A stretch of DNA of 64,000 nt. It comes from Sphingomonas sp. G-3-2-10. Its GTDB lineage: Bacteria > Pseudomonadota > Alphaproteobacteria > Sphingomonadales > Sphingomonadaceae. Position numbers and translations under genes: made by a program. The stretch spans positions 248,001 to 312,000 of the forward strand of contig NZ_JABBFY010000001.1 of assembly GCF_012927115.1 (NCBI RefSeq). Direction: 5' to 3'. This document shows, piece by piece, positions 16,294 to 24,533 of this stretch (within the stretch, counting starts at the first letter, position 1; the number at the start of each line of letters is the position of its first letter). A model generated the notes under the pieces. It searched no databases. It saw nothing but the letters and a program-made list of their open reading frames with translations, and was not told the DNA's origin.

Positions 16294-16902
16294 ATGCGAT
16301 TTGGATTTCAACATGGCGGCCGGAAGGGCCGCGATTGCGCCACGCGCGGCATGGGCCGGGGACGTGGTTTCGGGGGTGGCTTCGGCGGCGGCTGGGGGCA
16401 TGGGCCCGATGGCGGGCGCGGGGCGCGTGGCGGTGGCGGACGCCGCCGGATGTTCGACGGGAGCGAGCTGCGGCTGGTGCTGCTGAGCCTGATCGCGGCG
16501 ACGCCGCGGCACGGATACGACCTGATCCGCGAGATCGAGGCGCTGAGCGGCGGGGCCTATGCGCCCAGCCCGGGCGTGGTCTATCCGACCCTGACGATGC
16601 TGGTCGATATGGGCCTGATCGAAGAGCAGAAGACCGATGGCGCGAAGAAGCAGTTCGCGGTGACCCAAGCGGGCACCGAACAGCTGACTGAACAGTCCGA
16701 GACTCTGAAGTTGCTTCTGACCCGGCTCGCGGAACTGGGTTCGGTGTCCGAACGGACCAGCGGCGGGCCCGTGCGCCGCGCGATGGGCAATCTGCGCAGC
16801 GCGTTGCAGGACCGGCTGACCCGCGAGGATATCGATCCCGACACGCTGCACCAGGTGGCGGCGATCATCGACGAGGCGGTGCAGAAGATCGAGCGGTTGT
16901 AA
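16294..16902 (+). CDS. PadR family transcriptional regulator with Gly/Arg-rich N-terminal tail
   Basis: 202 residues from MRFGFQHGGRKGRD. The first ~50 residues are a Gly/Arg-rich tail with a few His and one Cys (GRGRGFGGGFGGGWGHGPDG). Residues ~55-130 are the PadR winged helix: LRLVLLSLIAATPRHGYDLI, SPGVVYPTLTMLVDMGLIEE, then QFAVTQAGTEQL. The last third is a helical dimerisation segment. Similar Gly/His-rich tails occur in YqjI-type metal-responsive PadR proteins, but there are too few His here to claim metal sensing. It is separated from rarA by the palindromic operator candidate and followed by a DUF2218 gene, itself often linked to YqjI/siderophore-interacting genes in other bacteria. 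Confidence 0.85.
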   Translation: MRFGFQHGGRKGRDCATRGMGRGRGFGGGFGGGWGHGPDGGRGARGGGGRRRMFDGSELRLVLLSLIAATPRHGYDLIREIEALSGGAYAPSPGVVYPTLTMLVDMGLIEEQKTDGAKKQFAVTQAGTEQLTEQSETLKLLLTRLAELGSVSERTSGGPVRRAMGNLRSALQDRLTREDIDPDTLHQVAAIIDEAVQKIERL

Positions 16903-16982
16903 GCCGTTTGACCCGTCTCCAAATTCTCAGGCGGCGGCTGGGGCTGCACCCGGCCGCAACGCAAACTTCGGAAGCAAGTATC

Positions 16983-17306
16983 ATGTCCATCGCCACCGTC
17001 AGCAGCAGCGCCCTTGTCCCCACGGCAAGCGCGAGCCGCTATCTCCAGCAGCTGTGCAAGCATTGGAGCCATAACCTGCAGGTCGAATTCACGCCCGAGA
17101 ACGGCACCGTGATCTTTCCGAAGGACGCGCGCGGCGCGGACCATCCGGGCGATGCGGTGGTGACGTTCAACGTCGCCGAAGGCGGGCTGGACGTGCGCAT
17201 CGACGCGTCGAGCGAGGCGCAACTGGAAGGGCTGAAGGGCGCGGTTGCGCGGCATCTCGACCGGTTCGCTTTTCGCGAGGCGCCGTTGGGGTTCGATTGG
17301 AAGTAG
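16983..17306 (+). CDS. DUF2218 domain protein
   Basis: 107 residues from MSIATVSSSALVPTASASRY. The family pattern is visible in YLQQLCKHWSHNLQVEF, a 'W-x-H' helix, and VIFPKDARGADHPGDAVV with a final FAFREAPLGFDWK. DUF2218 proteins are small, soluble and of unknown mechanism, and are often found next to siderophore-interacting proteins, so an iron-related role is possible. It begins 80 bp after the PadR gene and is probably co-transcribed with it. Confidence 0.8.
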   Translation: MSIATVSSSALVPTASASRYLQQLCKHWSHNLQVEFTPENGTVIFPKDARGADHPGDAVVTFNVAEGGLDVRIDASSEAQLEGLKGAVARHLDRFAFREAPLGFDWK

Positions 17307-17320
17307 CGGTGGATCGGCAA

Positions 17321-17452
17321 AATCCTCACCCGGGAGGGGGAGGTGGCAGCCAAAGGCTGACGGAGGGGGAGCGCCCCACGCGATATCGCCTGTGGCAAGC
17401 CCCCTCCACCGCTTCGCGGTCCCCCCATCCCCCTCCGGGGGAGGATTTTTTT
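17321..17452. repeat. Composite palindromic repeat with terminal T-run
   Basis: AATCCTCACCCGGGAGGGGGAGG opens the block and CCCCCTCCGGGGGAGGATT closes it, with the shared core CCCCTCCACCGCTTCGCGGT-CCCCCC at 17401-17426. The right hairpin is followed by TTTTTTT (17446-17452), so it can terminate the DUF2218 transcript. It lies between convergent genes and matches the units at 12.65-12.8 kb. Confidence 0.6.
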
Positions 17453-17454
17453 GG

Positions 17455-18603
17455 TTACAGACCCTTACGCGCCATTGCTTCGAGGTACGTGTCCAGCGCG
17501 GCCTGGTTGATGCGGTCCCATTCGTAGCGCTTGCCGAGTTCGTGACCCGCGGCACCGGCGGCCTTGCGGAACTCGTGGTCGGTCGCGAAGCGGGCGATGG
17601 CGTCGGTATAGGCTTCCATGTCCTTGGGATCGCACAGGATGCCGGTGACGCCGTCTTCGACCAGTCCGACCGGGCCGGTCGCATAGGCGGCGACAACCGC
17701 GACGCCGGCGGCCATCGCCTCGAGCGTGACGTTGCCGAAGCTCTCGGTCACCGACGGATTGAAGAACACGTCCATCGACGCGACGGCGCGGCCGAGATCG
17801 TCGCCCGACTGGAAGCCGGCGAACGCCGCCTGCGGCACGCGTTCGGCGAACCATTCGCGCGCGGGGCCTTCGCCGATCACCAGCACGCGATGCTTCACGC
17901 CGCGCGCGTCGAGCCGCTTGATCACGTCGGCGAAGACGTCGAGGCCCTTTTCCAGCACCAGCCGGCCGAGAAAGCCGATCGCGACTTCATCGTCGGCGAT
18001 GCCGAGCGAGCGGCGCCATTCGAGGCTGCGCATGTTGGGATTGAAGCGGTCATGGTTCACGCCGCGCGACCAGATGCTGATGGGTTTGTTCACGCCCCAG
18101 CTCTGGATCAGCTCGGTCATCATCGGGCCGGTGGTGAGCACTGCGTCGAAGCGATTGTAGAAGCGGGTGAGCGCGCGGATCATCAGCGGCGTGAGGAAGC
18201 CGATGCCGTAATATTGGGGATAGGTTTCGAACCGGGTGTGGACCGACGCGACCGAAGTGATCCCCTTGCTGCGCGCCCAGGTGACGGCGCGGTGGCCGAG
18301 GATTTCGGGCGCCGAGACATGGACGAGGTTTGGATTGAACGCCTCGAGATCGGGCAGCACCTTCTTGATGCCGGTGGCGAAGCGATATTCGTCGCGGCCG
18401 CCGGGCATCGGCAAGGCGGGCACGCTGACCAGATCGCCGGTCGGCTCGAACGCCGGGGTATCGGTGGTCGGCGAATAGACGCGGACCTTCACCCCCTGAT
18501 TGAGCAGGTGGCCGACGAGGAAGTTCAGCGCCTGGTTCGCGCCGTCCCGGACGTAATTATAGTTGCCGCTGAACAGGGCAACGCGGAGATCTTCGGTCTT
18601 CAT
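17455..18603 (-). CDS. GT4 family glycosyltransferase, mannosyltransferase-like
   Basis: 382 residues with a GT-B fold. The N-terminal acceptor domain has the opening LRVALFSGNYNYVRDGANQA and a HVSAPEILG stretch. The C-terminal nucleotide-sugar domain has GFLGRLVLEKGLDVF, VIGEGPAREWF and the EX7E region FNPSVTESFGNVTLEAMAAG. The opening resembles GDP-mannose-dependent alpha-mannosyltransferases (MgtA/PimB-like) that glycosylate glycolipids at the inner membrane. Donor and acceptor are inferred only by family. It stands alone on this strand between two hairpins. Confidence 0.88.
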   Translation of the reverse strand: MKTEDLRVALFSGNYNYVRDGANQALNFLVGHLLNQGVKVRVYSPTTDTPAFEPTGDLVSVPALPMPGGRDEYRFATGIKKVLPDLEAFNPNLVHVSAPEILGHRAVTWARSKGITSVASVHTRFETYPQYYGIGFLTPLMIRALTRFYNRFDAVLTTGPMMTELIQSWGVNKPISIWSRGVNHDRFNPNMRSLEWRRSLGIADDEVAIGFLGRLVLEKGLDVFADVIKRLDARGVKHRVLVIGEGPAREWFAERVPQAAFAGFQSGDDLGRAVASMDVFFNPSVTESFGNVTLEAMAAGVAVVAAYATGPVGLVEDGVTGILCDPKDMEAYTDAIARFATDHEFRKAAGAAGHELGKRYEWDRINQAALDTYLEAMARKGL

Positions 18604-18687
18604 ATTGGGGCGGGCGAATAGCGCCCGGCGATCCCGGTGTCGAGTTTGGGGGATTTGCGGGGGATCAAGCGCAGGCGCGCGATCAGC

Positions 18688-18718
18688 GCCGGGCGGGAGG
18701 TTCAGCCTCCCGCCCGGC
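18688..18718. terminator. Perfect 13-bp intergenic hairpin
   Basis: GCCGGGCGGGAGG (18688-18700), a five-base loop TTCAG and CCTCCCGCCCGGC (18706-18718) form a very stable stem immediately 3' of the minus-strand gene that ends at 18733. There is no U-run, so it is a stabiliser or a weak terminator. Confidence 0.55.
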
Positions 18719-18732
18719 AGCCCGGCAGGCCG

Positions 18733-19173
18733 TTATCGCGGGAGGCGCTGGCGGGTGTCGTCGAAGGGGCTCTGGACGGGCACGCCGCCATTCTTGGTGC
18801 AGGCGTACTTCATATAGGCTTCGTCGATGCTGCCCGGCGTGATCGTGCGGATCTGGTCGATCGTGGCCGAAGGCTCGGTGCCGAGCGACTTTCCGCTCTT
18901 GTCGTAGAAAGTATATTCGAGCGTCCGGAACTGCTTGGCATTGCAGTTATATTCGATCTTCACCGCGGTGAACCAGATCTGGGTATCGCCCAGCGCCTTG
19001 GAATAGCCCGAGAAGGTGGTGGCGACGATCTTGCCGCTGCTCGGGAAGATCGAAGCGGAATCGACATAGGCCGCAAGCTGTTCGTTGCCGCCGACGCGGA
19101 CCCATTCCTGAGCGGCGGCAGTGGCGGGAAACATCGGCAGCGCGAGCGCGGCGGCAGCGAGAAGCAAACGCAT
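18733..19173 (-). CDS. Small exported protein, surface-adhesin-E-like
   Basis: 146 residues with a clear signal peptide (MRLLLAAAALALPMF...ATAAAQ). The mature domain starts EWVRVGGNEQLAAYVDSASI and later has the strand YNCNAKQFRTLEYTFYDKSG. This is the pattern of the Adhesin_E/surface-adhesin protein E family: small exported beta proteins of unclear role in free-living bacteria. Two Cys (in YNCN and KYACTKNGG) may form a disulfide. AGGAGG precedes the start. It is divergent from the alpha/beta hydrolase at 19387. Confidence 0.7.
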   Translation of the reverse strand: MRLLLAAAALALPMFPATAAAQEWVRVGGNEQLAAYVDSASIFPSSGKIVATTFSGYSKALGDTQIWFTAVKIEYNCNAKQFRTLEYTFYDKSGKSLGTEPSATIDQIRTITPGSIDEAYMKYACTKNGGVPVQSPFDDTRQRLPR

Positions 19174-19267
19174 GACATCCTCCTAAAATGGTGCGGGGGC
19201 AGCCGACCGGTCCTTCCGAGCCAGCGCCTCACGAGACGCAAGGTGCGCCGGTGGAGCAGGCGCGGTC

Positions 19268-19285
19268 ATCCTCCATTTGGAGGAT
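19268..19285. promoter_or_regulatory. 18-bp inverted repeat ATCCTCCA-TT-TGGAGGAT in a divergent promoter
   Basis: The two 8-bp arms are perfect complements with a two-base spacer, 94 bp from one start (19173, minus) and 101 bp from the other (19387, plus). It sits near an A/T-rich stretch (19311-19343) that probably holds the hydrolase promoter. It could be an operator, or a member of the ATCCTCC/GGAGGAT repeat family seen at 1477. Confidence 0.45.
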
Positions 19286-19386
19286 GGATCGACATGCGCC
19301 GCGTCCGGCATTGTGTATCAAATATAAAACTGTATTTGTTTTGTGGAACGACTCGCTGGGCAAGCGAGCGGCAGGAGAAGGGCGTC

Positions 19387-20484
19387 ATGGGGTTTCCGGC
19401 AGGCATGGTGTGCGGGATTTTGGCGGGGTTGCTGGCGATCGGACCGGTCGCGGCGAGCGCGCAGACGGTCGACGCCGACGGGACGGTCCATGCCCCTGCG
19501 CGGACCTTTCCGGAGTCCACCCTGCTGAGCCCCGAAACGCGCGCGGTGCTGAACGCGCAGCGCAACCCGCCGCCCGCGCCGCCCCAGCCGCGGCCGAGCA
19601 ACGCACCGGTTTCCTGTCCCTCGATGGCGGGCGCGGCGAAGGCCGACATCCCCGCAATCCGCGCCTGCGAGGCCGAAGCCTTCTACGCATCGCCCGGCTA
19701 CGCGAAGCTACGCGCGCAGTTCGACGTCTCGATCACCGAGCAATTGATGGGCGGGGTGCGGACCGAAGTGGTGATGCCGCGCGGCGGGATCGCCCCGGCC
19801 AACCGGCGGCGCGTGCTGATCAACGTGCATGGCGGCGCGTTCATGGGCGGCGCGCGGACGCTGAGCCGGATCGAGTCCGTGCCGATCGCGGCGATTGGGC
19901 GGATCAAGGTCGTCAGCGTGGACTACCGGATGGGGCCGGATTTCACCTTTCCCGCGGCGAGCGAGGATGTGGCGGCGGTGTATCGCGAGCTGCTGAAAAC
20001 CCATGACCCGCGCGACATCGGCATTTTCGGCTGCTCGGCGGGCGGGCTGCTGACCGCGCAGAGCGTGGCGTGGTTCCTGAAGGAGAAGCTGCCGCTGCCC
20101 GGGGCGATCGCGATGCTGTGCGAAGGCGGGGTCTATTGGACCGAAGGCGATTCCTCGCGCTTCGTGTACGATACTTCGGCGCACACGATGGCGGTGAACC
20201 CCTATTTCACCGGGGTATCGCCCAACGATCCGCTGGCCTTTCCGGCGCGGTCCCTGGAACTGCTGGCGAAGTTCCCGCCGACTTTGCTGGTGACGAGCAC
20301 GCGCGATTTTGCGCTGAGTTCGACCGTCTATACCCATTCGCGGATGGTGAAGCAGGGCGTCGAAGCCGAGCTGCATGTGTGGGAAGGGCTGCCGCACGCT
20401 TTCCACATGGACCCTGACCTGCCCGAATCGCGCGAAGTCTATGACGTGGTGGTGCGCTTCTTCGACAAGCGCCTGAGGAAATAG
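19387..20484 (+). CDS. Exported alpha/beta hydrolase, hormone-sensitive-lipase type
   Basis: 365 residues from MGFPAGMVCGILAGL, with a signal peptide ending ASAQ. The hydrolase domain shows the oxyanion motif HGGAFMGG, the nucleophile elbow GCSAGG, an Asp in VTSTRDFALS and a His in LPHAFHM, a complete catalytic triad of the HSL (family IV) esterases. The substrate is likely a short-chain or aromatic ester; the region between the signal and the core is Pro-rich. The start is fixed by the signal peptide, as the longer open frame has no support. Its stop is one base from that of the convergent LuxR-type gene. Confidence 0.85.
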   Translation: MGFPAGMVCGILAGLLAIGPVAASAQTVDADGTVHAPARTFPESTLLSPETRAVLNAQRNPPPAPPQPRPSNAPVSCPSMAGAAKADIPAIRACEAEAFYASPGYAKLRAQFDVSITEQLMGGVRTEVVMPRGGIAPANRRRVLINVHGGAFMGGARTLSRIESVPIAAIGRIKVVSVDYRMGPDFTFPAASEDVAAVYRELLKTHDPRDIGIFGCSAGGLLTAQSVAWFLKEKLPLPGAIAMLCEGGVYWTEGDSSRFVYDTSAHTMAVNPYFTGVSPNDPLAFPARSLELLAKFPPTLLVTSTRDFALSSTVYTHSRMVKQGVEAELHVWEGLPHAFHMDPDLPESREVYDVVVRFFDKRLRK

Positions 20485-20485
20485 C

Positions 20486-21589
20486 TCAGGCTTCGCTGGC
20501 GGGGCCGATCGCGATGTTGGCGAGGAGCGCGGCGACTTCGGCCTGGCGGGTGCAGCCGGTCTTTTCCAGCACGCGGCGAAGCTGGGAGCGAACCGTGGTG
20601 ATCGCGACATTGCCGTCGGAGGCGATCTCCTCGAGCGTCTTGCCGGTTGCGATGGCGCCGGCGACGCGGGCTTCGGACGGGGTGAGATCGAACAGCGACT
20701 TGACCAGATCGCTCGACGGGCGGCGCTCGGCAGCGACCGGGGTGAGCATCAGCAGGGCATAGCTTGTGCCGAGAATGTCGTGGGCGGAGCGCTTGATCGG
20801 GATAAGATGCGCGACCATCGCCGCCTTTCCGTCAGCGTCGCGAACCGGGAAGGACCGGGTGGCCGTTTCCGCCGTGACTTCGATTGCGGCGAGCGCGCCG
20901 TGGAGCATCTCGTTGGCGCGCTTGTCGGCCAGCAGGATGCGGTTGTTCGCGCCCCAGACGATCAGATCGCCAAGATCCCGGGCGAGCGGATTGGCTTCGA
21001 TCGCCGCGCCGTTTCCGTCGAGCAGGACCGCGGGAAGCGCAAGCGCGGTAAGGGCTTCGCTGGCGCCCTGCGCGCGTTGCAGGCGAAGGCGCGCGGTGAC
21101 GAAGGCGCTGCGCGCGAGATGCGGGCGGAGCGAATTGAGCCAGGCGACCTGTTCGGGCTGGATCGGACCGCCGCCATATTCGCGCTCGACGCTGAACACG
21201 ATATTGTCCCCGGTGGGGACCGCCAGGCCGGTACCCGCCGACCAGCCGAGGCCGCGCGGGCGGAAGAAGTCGCGATAGATCGGATTGGCGTCGAGTTCCT
21301 CCTCGGTCCAGAAATCCTGTTCGACGAAGAAGGAAGGCTCGCTGCGGCTGTAGAGGCAGACGCGGCGGCTGCACCGGGTGAACCAGCCGTCGTTGACATA
21401 TTCGGCGAAGACGTCGCGGACGGTCTCCGAAGCGGTCCAGTAAAGCGACTTGCGCGCGGAGAAGAGCAGTCCGCCGCGGCTGCCGGTCATCTTCGCGACA
21501 TCGTCGAGCACCTGCGGCCACAGTTCCGGGACGACGGCGCATTCGTAGATGCGGTCGATCAGTTCGGCTTCCTGGGCGGCGTTGTGCAT
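20486..21589 (-). CDS. LuxR family regulator with N-terminal sensor domain
   Basis: 367 residues. The last ~65 residues form the LuxR helix-turn-helix (FDLTPSEARVAGAIATGKTLEEIA then NVAITTVRSQLRRVLEKTGC). The first ~290 residues have no receiver Asp pattern and no acyl-homoserine-lactone signature; they look like a GAF/PAS-type sensor with a hydrophobic core (GDNIVFSVEREYGGG and LTALALPAVLLDGNGAAIEA). It is convergent with the esterase gene. Whether it controls it is unknown. Confidence 0.88.
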   Translation of the reverse strand: MHNAAQEAELIDRIYECAVVPELWPQVLDDVAKMTGSRGGLLFSARKSLYWTASETVRDVFAEYVNDGWFTRCSRRVCLYSRSEPSFFVEQDFWTEEELDANPIYRDFFRPRGLGWSAGTGLAVPTGDNIVFSVEREYGGGPIQPEQVAWLNSLRPHLARSAFVTARLRLQRAQGASEALTALALPAVLLDGNGAAIEANPLARDLGDLIVWGANNRILLADKRANEMLHGALAAIEVTAETATRSFPVRDADGKAAMVAHLIPIKRSAHDILGTSYALLMLTPVAAERRPSSDLVKSLFDLTPSEARVAGAIATGKTLEEIASDGNVAITTVRSQLRRVLEKTGCTRQAEVAALLANIAIGPASEA

Positions 21590-21685
21590 CTATTGCCGTT
21601 CCTGCGCTGGGGTGCAGATTGGGTGGCATAATTCGGTGTGGAGGGCCAGACTCCCTCTCCCCCGAGGGGAGAGAGAATTTAACTT

Positions 21686-21700
21686 GTTCCCTTCTTGTTC
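21686..21700. promoter_or_regulatory. SOS box (LexA site) GTTC-N7-GTTC upstream of radA
   Basis: GTTC at 21686-21689 and GTTC at 21697-21700 are separated by exactly seven bases (CCTTCTT). This is the direct-repeat LexA site known from alphaproteobacteria. It ends 18 bp before the radA start, in the core promoter region, so damage-induced expression is likely. Confidence 0.7.
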
Positions 21701-21718
21701 TCACGTTACCAACGCCGC

Positions 21719-23104
21719 ATGGCGAAGCCCCGGAAACGTTATGTCTGCCAGGCCTGCGGGTCGGTCACGTCGCAATGGGCGGGGCAGTGCGCCGATTGCG
21801 GGGACTGGAACTCGCTGGTCGAGGATGCGGGCGGGAACGTGACGCCATTTTCGGCGAAGCATAACCTGCAATCGGGCGGGCGGGCGATTTTGCTCTCCGG
21901 GCTGGACGCCGATGTGGCGCTGCCCGAGCGGATGTCGACCGGAATCGCCGAGCTGGACCGGGCGCTGGGGGGCGGGTTCGTCGAAGGGTCCGCCACGCTG
22001 ATCGGCGGCGATCCGGGAATCGGCAAATCCACCCTGCTGCTGCAGGCGGCGGCCAAGGTGGCGATGCGCGGGCTGAAGGTCGCCTATGTCTCGGGCGAGG
22101 AAGCCGCGGACCAGGTGCGACTGCGCGCGCGACGGCTGGGGCTGGGCAATGCGCCGGTGCTGCTGGCGGCGGCGACTTCGGTGCGGGATATCCTGACGAC
22201 GATGGGAAGCAGTTCAGAATTGGGGGGCGAGCCACCCGCGCTGCTGATCATCGACTCCATCCAGACGATGCATTCGGACCTGATCGAAGGCGCGGCGGGC
22301 ACCGTCAGCCAGGTCCGCGCGGCGGCGGGCGAACTGATCCGCTTCGCCAAGGAGCGCGGGACGGCGGTGGTGCTGGTGGGCCATGTCACCAAGGACGGCA
22401 GCATCGCCGGGCCGCGCGTGATGGAGCATATGGTCGATACGGTGCTGGCGTTCGAGGGCGAGCGCAGCCACCTCTATCGCATCCTGCGTGCGGTGAAGAA
22501 CCGCTTTGGCGGGACCGACGAGATCGGCGTGTTTGCGATGGAGAGCGAGGGGCTTTCGGAAGTCTCCAATCCGTCTTCGCTGTTCCTGACGTCGCGGGAC
22601 GAGAGCGTGACCGGAACGATCGTGTTCCCCGCGCTGGAGGGGACGCGGCCGGTGCTGGTCGAGGTACAGGCGTTGACGGTGCGGCTGGCTTCGGGTGCCA
22701 CCCCGCGCAGGGCTGTGGTGGGGTGGGACAGCTCGCGCCTGTCGATGATCCTTGCGGTGCTGGAGGCACGGTGCGGCCTCAGCTTCTCGGCCTGCGAAGT
22801 CTATCTGAACATTGCGGGCGGATACCGGGTGCAGGACCCGGCGGCGGATCTGGCGGTGGCGGCGGCTCTGGTGTCGGCGCTGAGCGAGCGGCCGCTGGCG
22901 AGCGATTGCGTCGCGTTCGGCGAGATCGCGCTGTCGGGCGAAATCCGGCCGGTGGCGCATGGGTCCTTGCGGTGCCGCGAGGCGGCGAAGCTGGGGTTCG
23001 GGCGAGCGCTGGCTCCGGCGGCGATGACGAAGGAGAAGGGGGCGCTGTCGCTGTCGGGGTTCAAGGATCTGGGGAGTTTCGTGGATCATTTGCTGGGGCG
23101 GTGA
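21719..23104 (+). CDS. radA: DNA repair protein RadA
   Basis: 461 residues from MAKPRKRYVCQACG. An N-terminal four-Cys zinc finger (CQAC...CADC, residues 10-27) is followed by a RecA-like core with Walker A GGDPGIGKST (96-105), the RadA-specific KNRFGGTDEIG motif, and a C-terminal Lon-protease-like domain (YLNIAGGYRVQDPAADLAVA). It processes recombination intermediates by DnaB-type branch migration. The alternative ATG at 21695 falls inside the LexA box, which supports the later start. In many alphaproteobacteria cvpA follows directly; here two other genes intervene. Confidence 0.95.
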   Translation: MAKPRKRYVCQACGSVTSQWAGQCADCGDWNSLVEDAGGNVTPFSAKHNLQSGGRAILLSGLDADVALPERMSTGIAELDRALGGGFVEGSATLIGGDPGIGKSTLLLQAAAKVAMRGLKVAYVSGEEAADQVRLRARRLGLGNAPVLLAAATSVRDILTTMGSSSELGGEPPALLIIDSIQTMHSDLIEGAAGTVSQVRAAAGELIRFAKERGTAVVLVGHVTKDGSIAGPRVMEHMVDTVLAFEGERSHLYRILRAVKNRFGGTDEIGVFAMESEGLSEVSNPSSLFLTSRDESVTGTIVFPALEGTRPVLVEVQALTVRLASGATPRRAVVGWDSSRLSMILAVLEARCGLSFSACEVYLNIAGGYRVQDPAADLAVAAALVSALSERPLASDCVAFGEIALSGEIRPVAHGSLRCREAAKLGFGRALAPAAMTKEKGALSLSGFKDLGSFVDHLLGR

Positions 23105-23192
23105 GGCCGGCGGATCATTTGCGGGGGGCTGTGGCGATGCGGGACTTGCCGACGGAGGCGGTAGCCCCAACCTTGGCGTCACTTCATCGGAG

Positions 23193-23849
23193 ATGCCCGT
23201 GACGACCAAGCTCAAGATCGATTTTGTTTCCGACATCGCCTGTCCCTGGTGCGCGGTTGGATTGGGCGGGCTGGAACAGGCGCTCGACGCGCTGCAGGGC
23301 GAGGTCGTCGCGGATATCAGCTTCCACCCGTTCGAGTTGAACCCGGGAATGCCGGCGGGCGGGCAGAACGGCCTTGAGCATCTGAGCCAGAAATACGGCA
23401 TGGCGCCGGCGCAGATCCGTGCCAATCGCGATATGATCCGCGAGCGTGCCGCGAGTGTCGGCGTGGTGATGAATTCGTCCGACGACAGCCGCATCTACAA
23501 CACGTTCGATGCCCACCGCCTGCTTGCCTGGGCCAGGGAAGAAGGGCGCCAACTGGAATTGAAGCGCCGGTTGCTGGTGCTGAACTTCACTGACCAGGCC
23601 GATCCGGGCGACCATGACGCGCTGGTCGCCGCCGCGGAATCTGTCGGCCTGGTCGGCGCGGCGGCGCGCGCGGTTCTCGAATCCGGCGGCTATGCCGATC
23701 AGGTGCGGTCCGAAGAGGCACTGTGGCAGAGCCGGGGGATCAACAGCGTGCCGGCCGTGGTGGTCAACGATCGCTACCTGATCTCGGGCGGGTTGCCCCC
23801 GGAGGAATATGAGCGCCAGCTGCGCCTGATCGCGGCGAAGGAAGCCTGA
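23193..23849 (+). CDS. FrnE-like DsbA family oxidoreductase
   Basis: 218 residues, cytoplasmic (no signal peptide). The thioredoxin fold carries the redox motif CPWC in FVSDIACPWCAVGLGGLE, then the all-helical insertion (ALWQSRGINSVPAVVVNDRY at the C-terminal end gives the cis-Pro region VPAVV). FrnE-type proteins are 2-hydroxychromene-2-carboxylate-isomerase-like oxidoreductases linked to oxidative stress. Start ATG at 23193. It sits between radA and a lipocalin gene, all in one direction. Confidence 0.88.
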   Translation: MPVTTKLKIDFVSDIACPWCAVGLGGLEQALDALQGEVVADISFHPFELNPGMPAGGQNGLEHLSQKYGMAPAQIRANRDMIRERAASVGVVMNSSDDSRIYNTFDAHRLLAWAREEGRQLELKRRLLVLNFTDQADPGDHDALVAAAESVGLVGAAARAVLESGGYADQVRSEEALWQSRGINSVPAVVVNDRYLISGGLPPEEYERQLRLIAAKEA

Positions 23850-23901
23850 GGCGCGGAATTGGGGCCTACCATTTCGCGCCGCGGCATCGCATCATGAGCG
23901 G

Positions 23902-24465
23902 ATGAAGCAATCGACTGCCCTCAAGATCGCCGCGGGCGTGGCGGCTGCCGCGATCGGCGGCGCGTTCCTCTATTCGCGATCGACGCGGCCGCCGGTGATC
24001 AATCCCAAGGTGCCCGAGCCCGCCAAGAGCGTCGATCTGGACCGCTATCTGGGCAAATGGTTCGAATTGGCACGGCACGAGAACCGCTTCGAAAAGGGCC
24101 TCGACGCGGTGACGGCGGAATATTCGCTGGACGAGGACGGGACGATCATCGTCGCCAACAGCGGCGCTCAGGGCGGGCCGAAGGGCGAGCGGAGCTTTGT
24201 CGAGGGCCATGCGATCGTCGCGGACGAAGAGACCAATGCAAAGTTAAAGGTCTCATTCTTCGGGCCATTCTATACCGGCGACTATTGGGTGCTCGATCAT
24301 GGCGACGCGTATGACTGGTCGATCGTCGGCGAGCCCGGCGGGCGCTATCTGTGGGTGCTGACGCGCGAGGCCAAGCCCGCGCCGGCGGTGACCGAAGCGA
24401 TCCTGAAGCGCGTCGAGACGCTGGGATACGACCGCTGGGCGCTGCGGCTGACGCGCCACATCTGA
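23902..24465 (+). CDS. Lipocalin family protein, Blc-like
   Basis: 187 residues. An N-terminal membrane-anchor or signal segment (LKIAAGVAAAAIGGAFLYSR) precedes the lipocalin signature DLDRYLGKWFELARHENRFEKG (the G-x-W motif), followed by KLKVSFFGPFYTGDYWVLDH and the C-terminal YLWVLTRE. There is no lipobox Cys, unlike E. coli Blc, so it is probably tethered by the N-terminal helix. The family binds lysophospholipids or fatty acids in the envelope. It is part of the radA-to-cvpA gene run. Confidence 0.85.
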   Translation: MKQSTALKIAAGVAAAAIGGAFLYSRSTRPPVINPKVPEPAKSVDLDRYLGKWFELARHENRFEKGLDAVTAEYSLDEDGTIIVANSGAQGGPKGERSFVEGHAIVADEETNAKLKVSFFGPFYTGDYWVLDHGDAYDWSIVGEPGGRYLWVLTREAKPAPAVTEAILKRVETLGYDRWALRLTRHI

Positions 24466-24533
24466 GCGCGCGGCGCGGCTTTCGTTAACGCGCACGACAC
24501 CCTATCATCGCCGCGGGGCGGAGGGATTCGACA

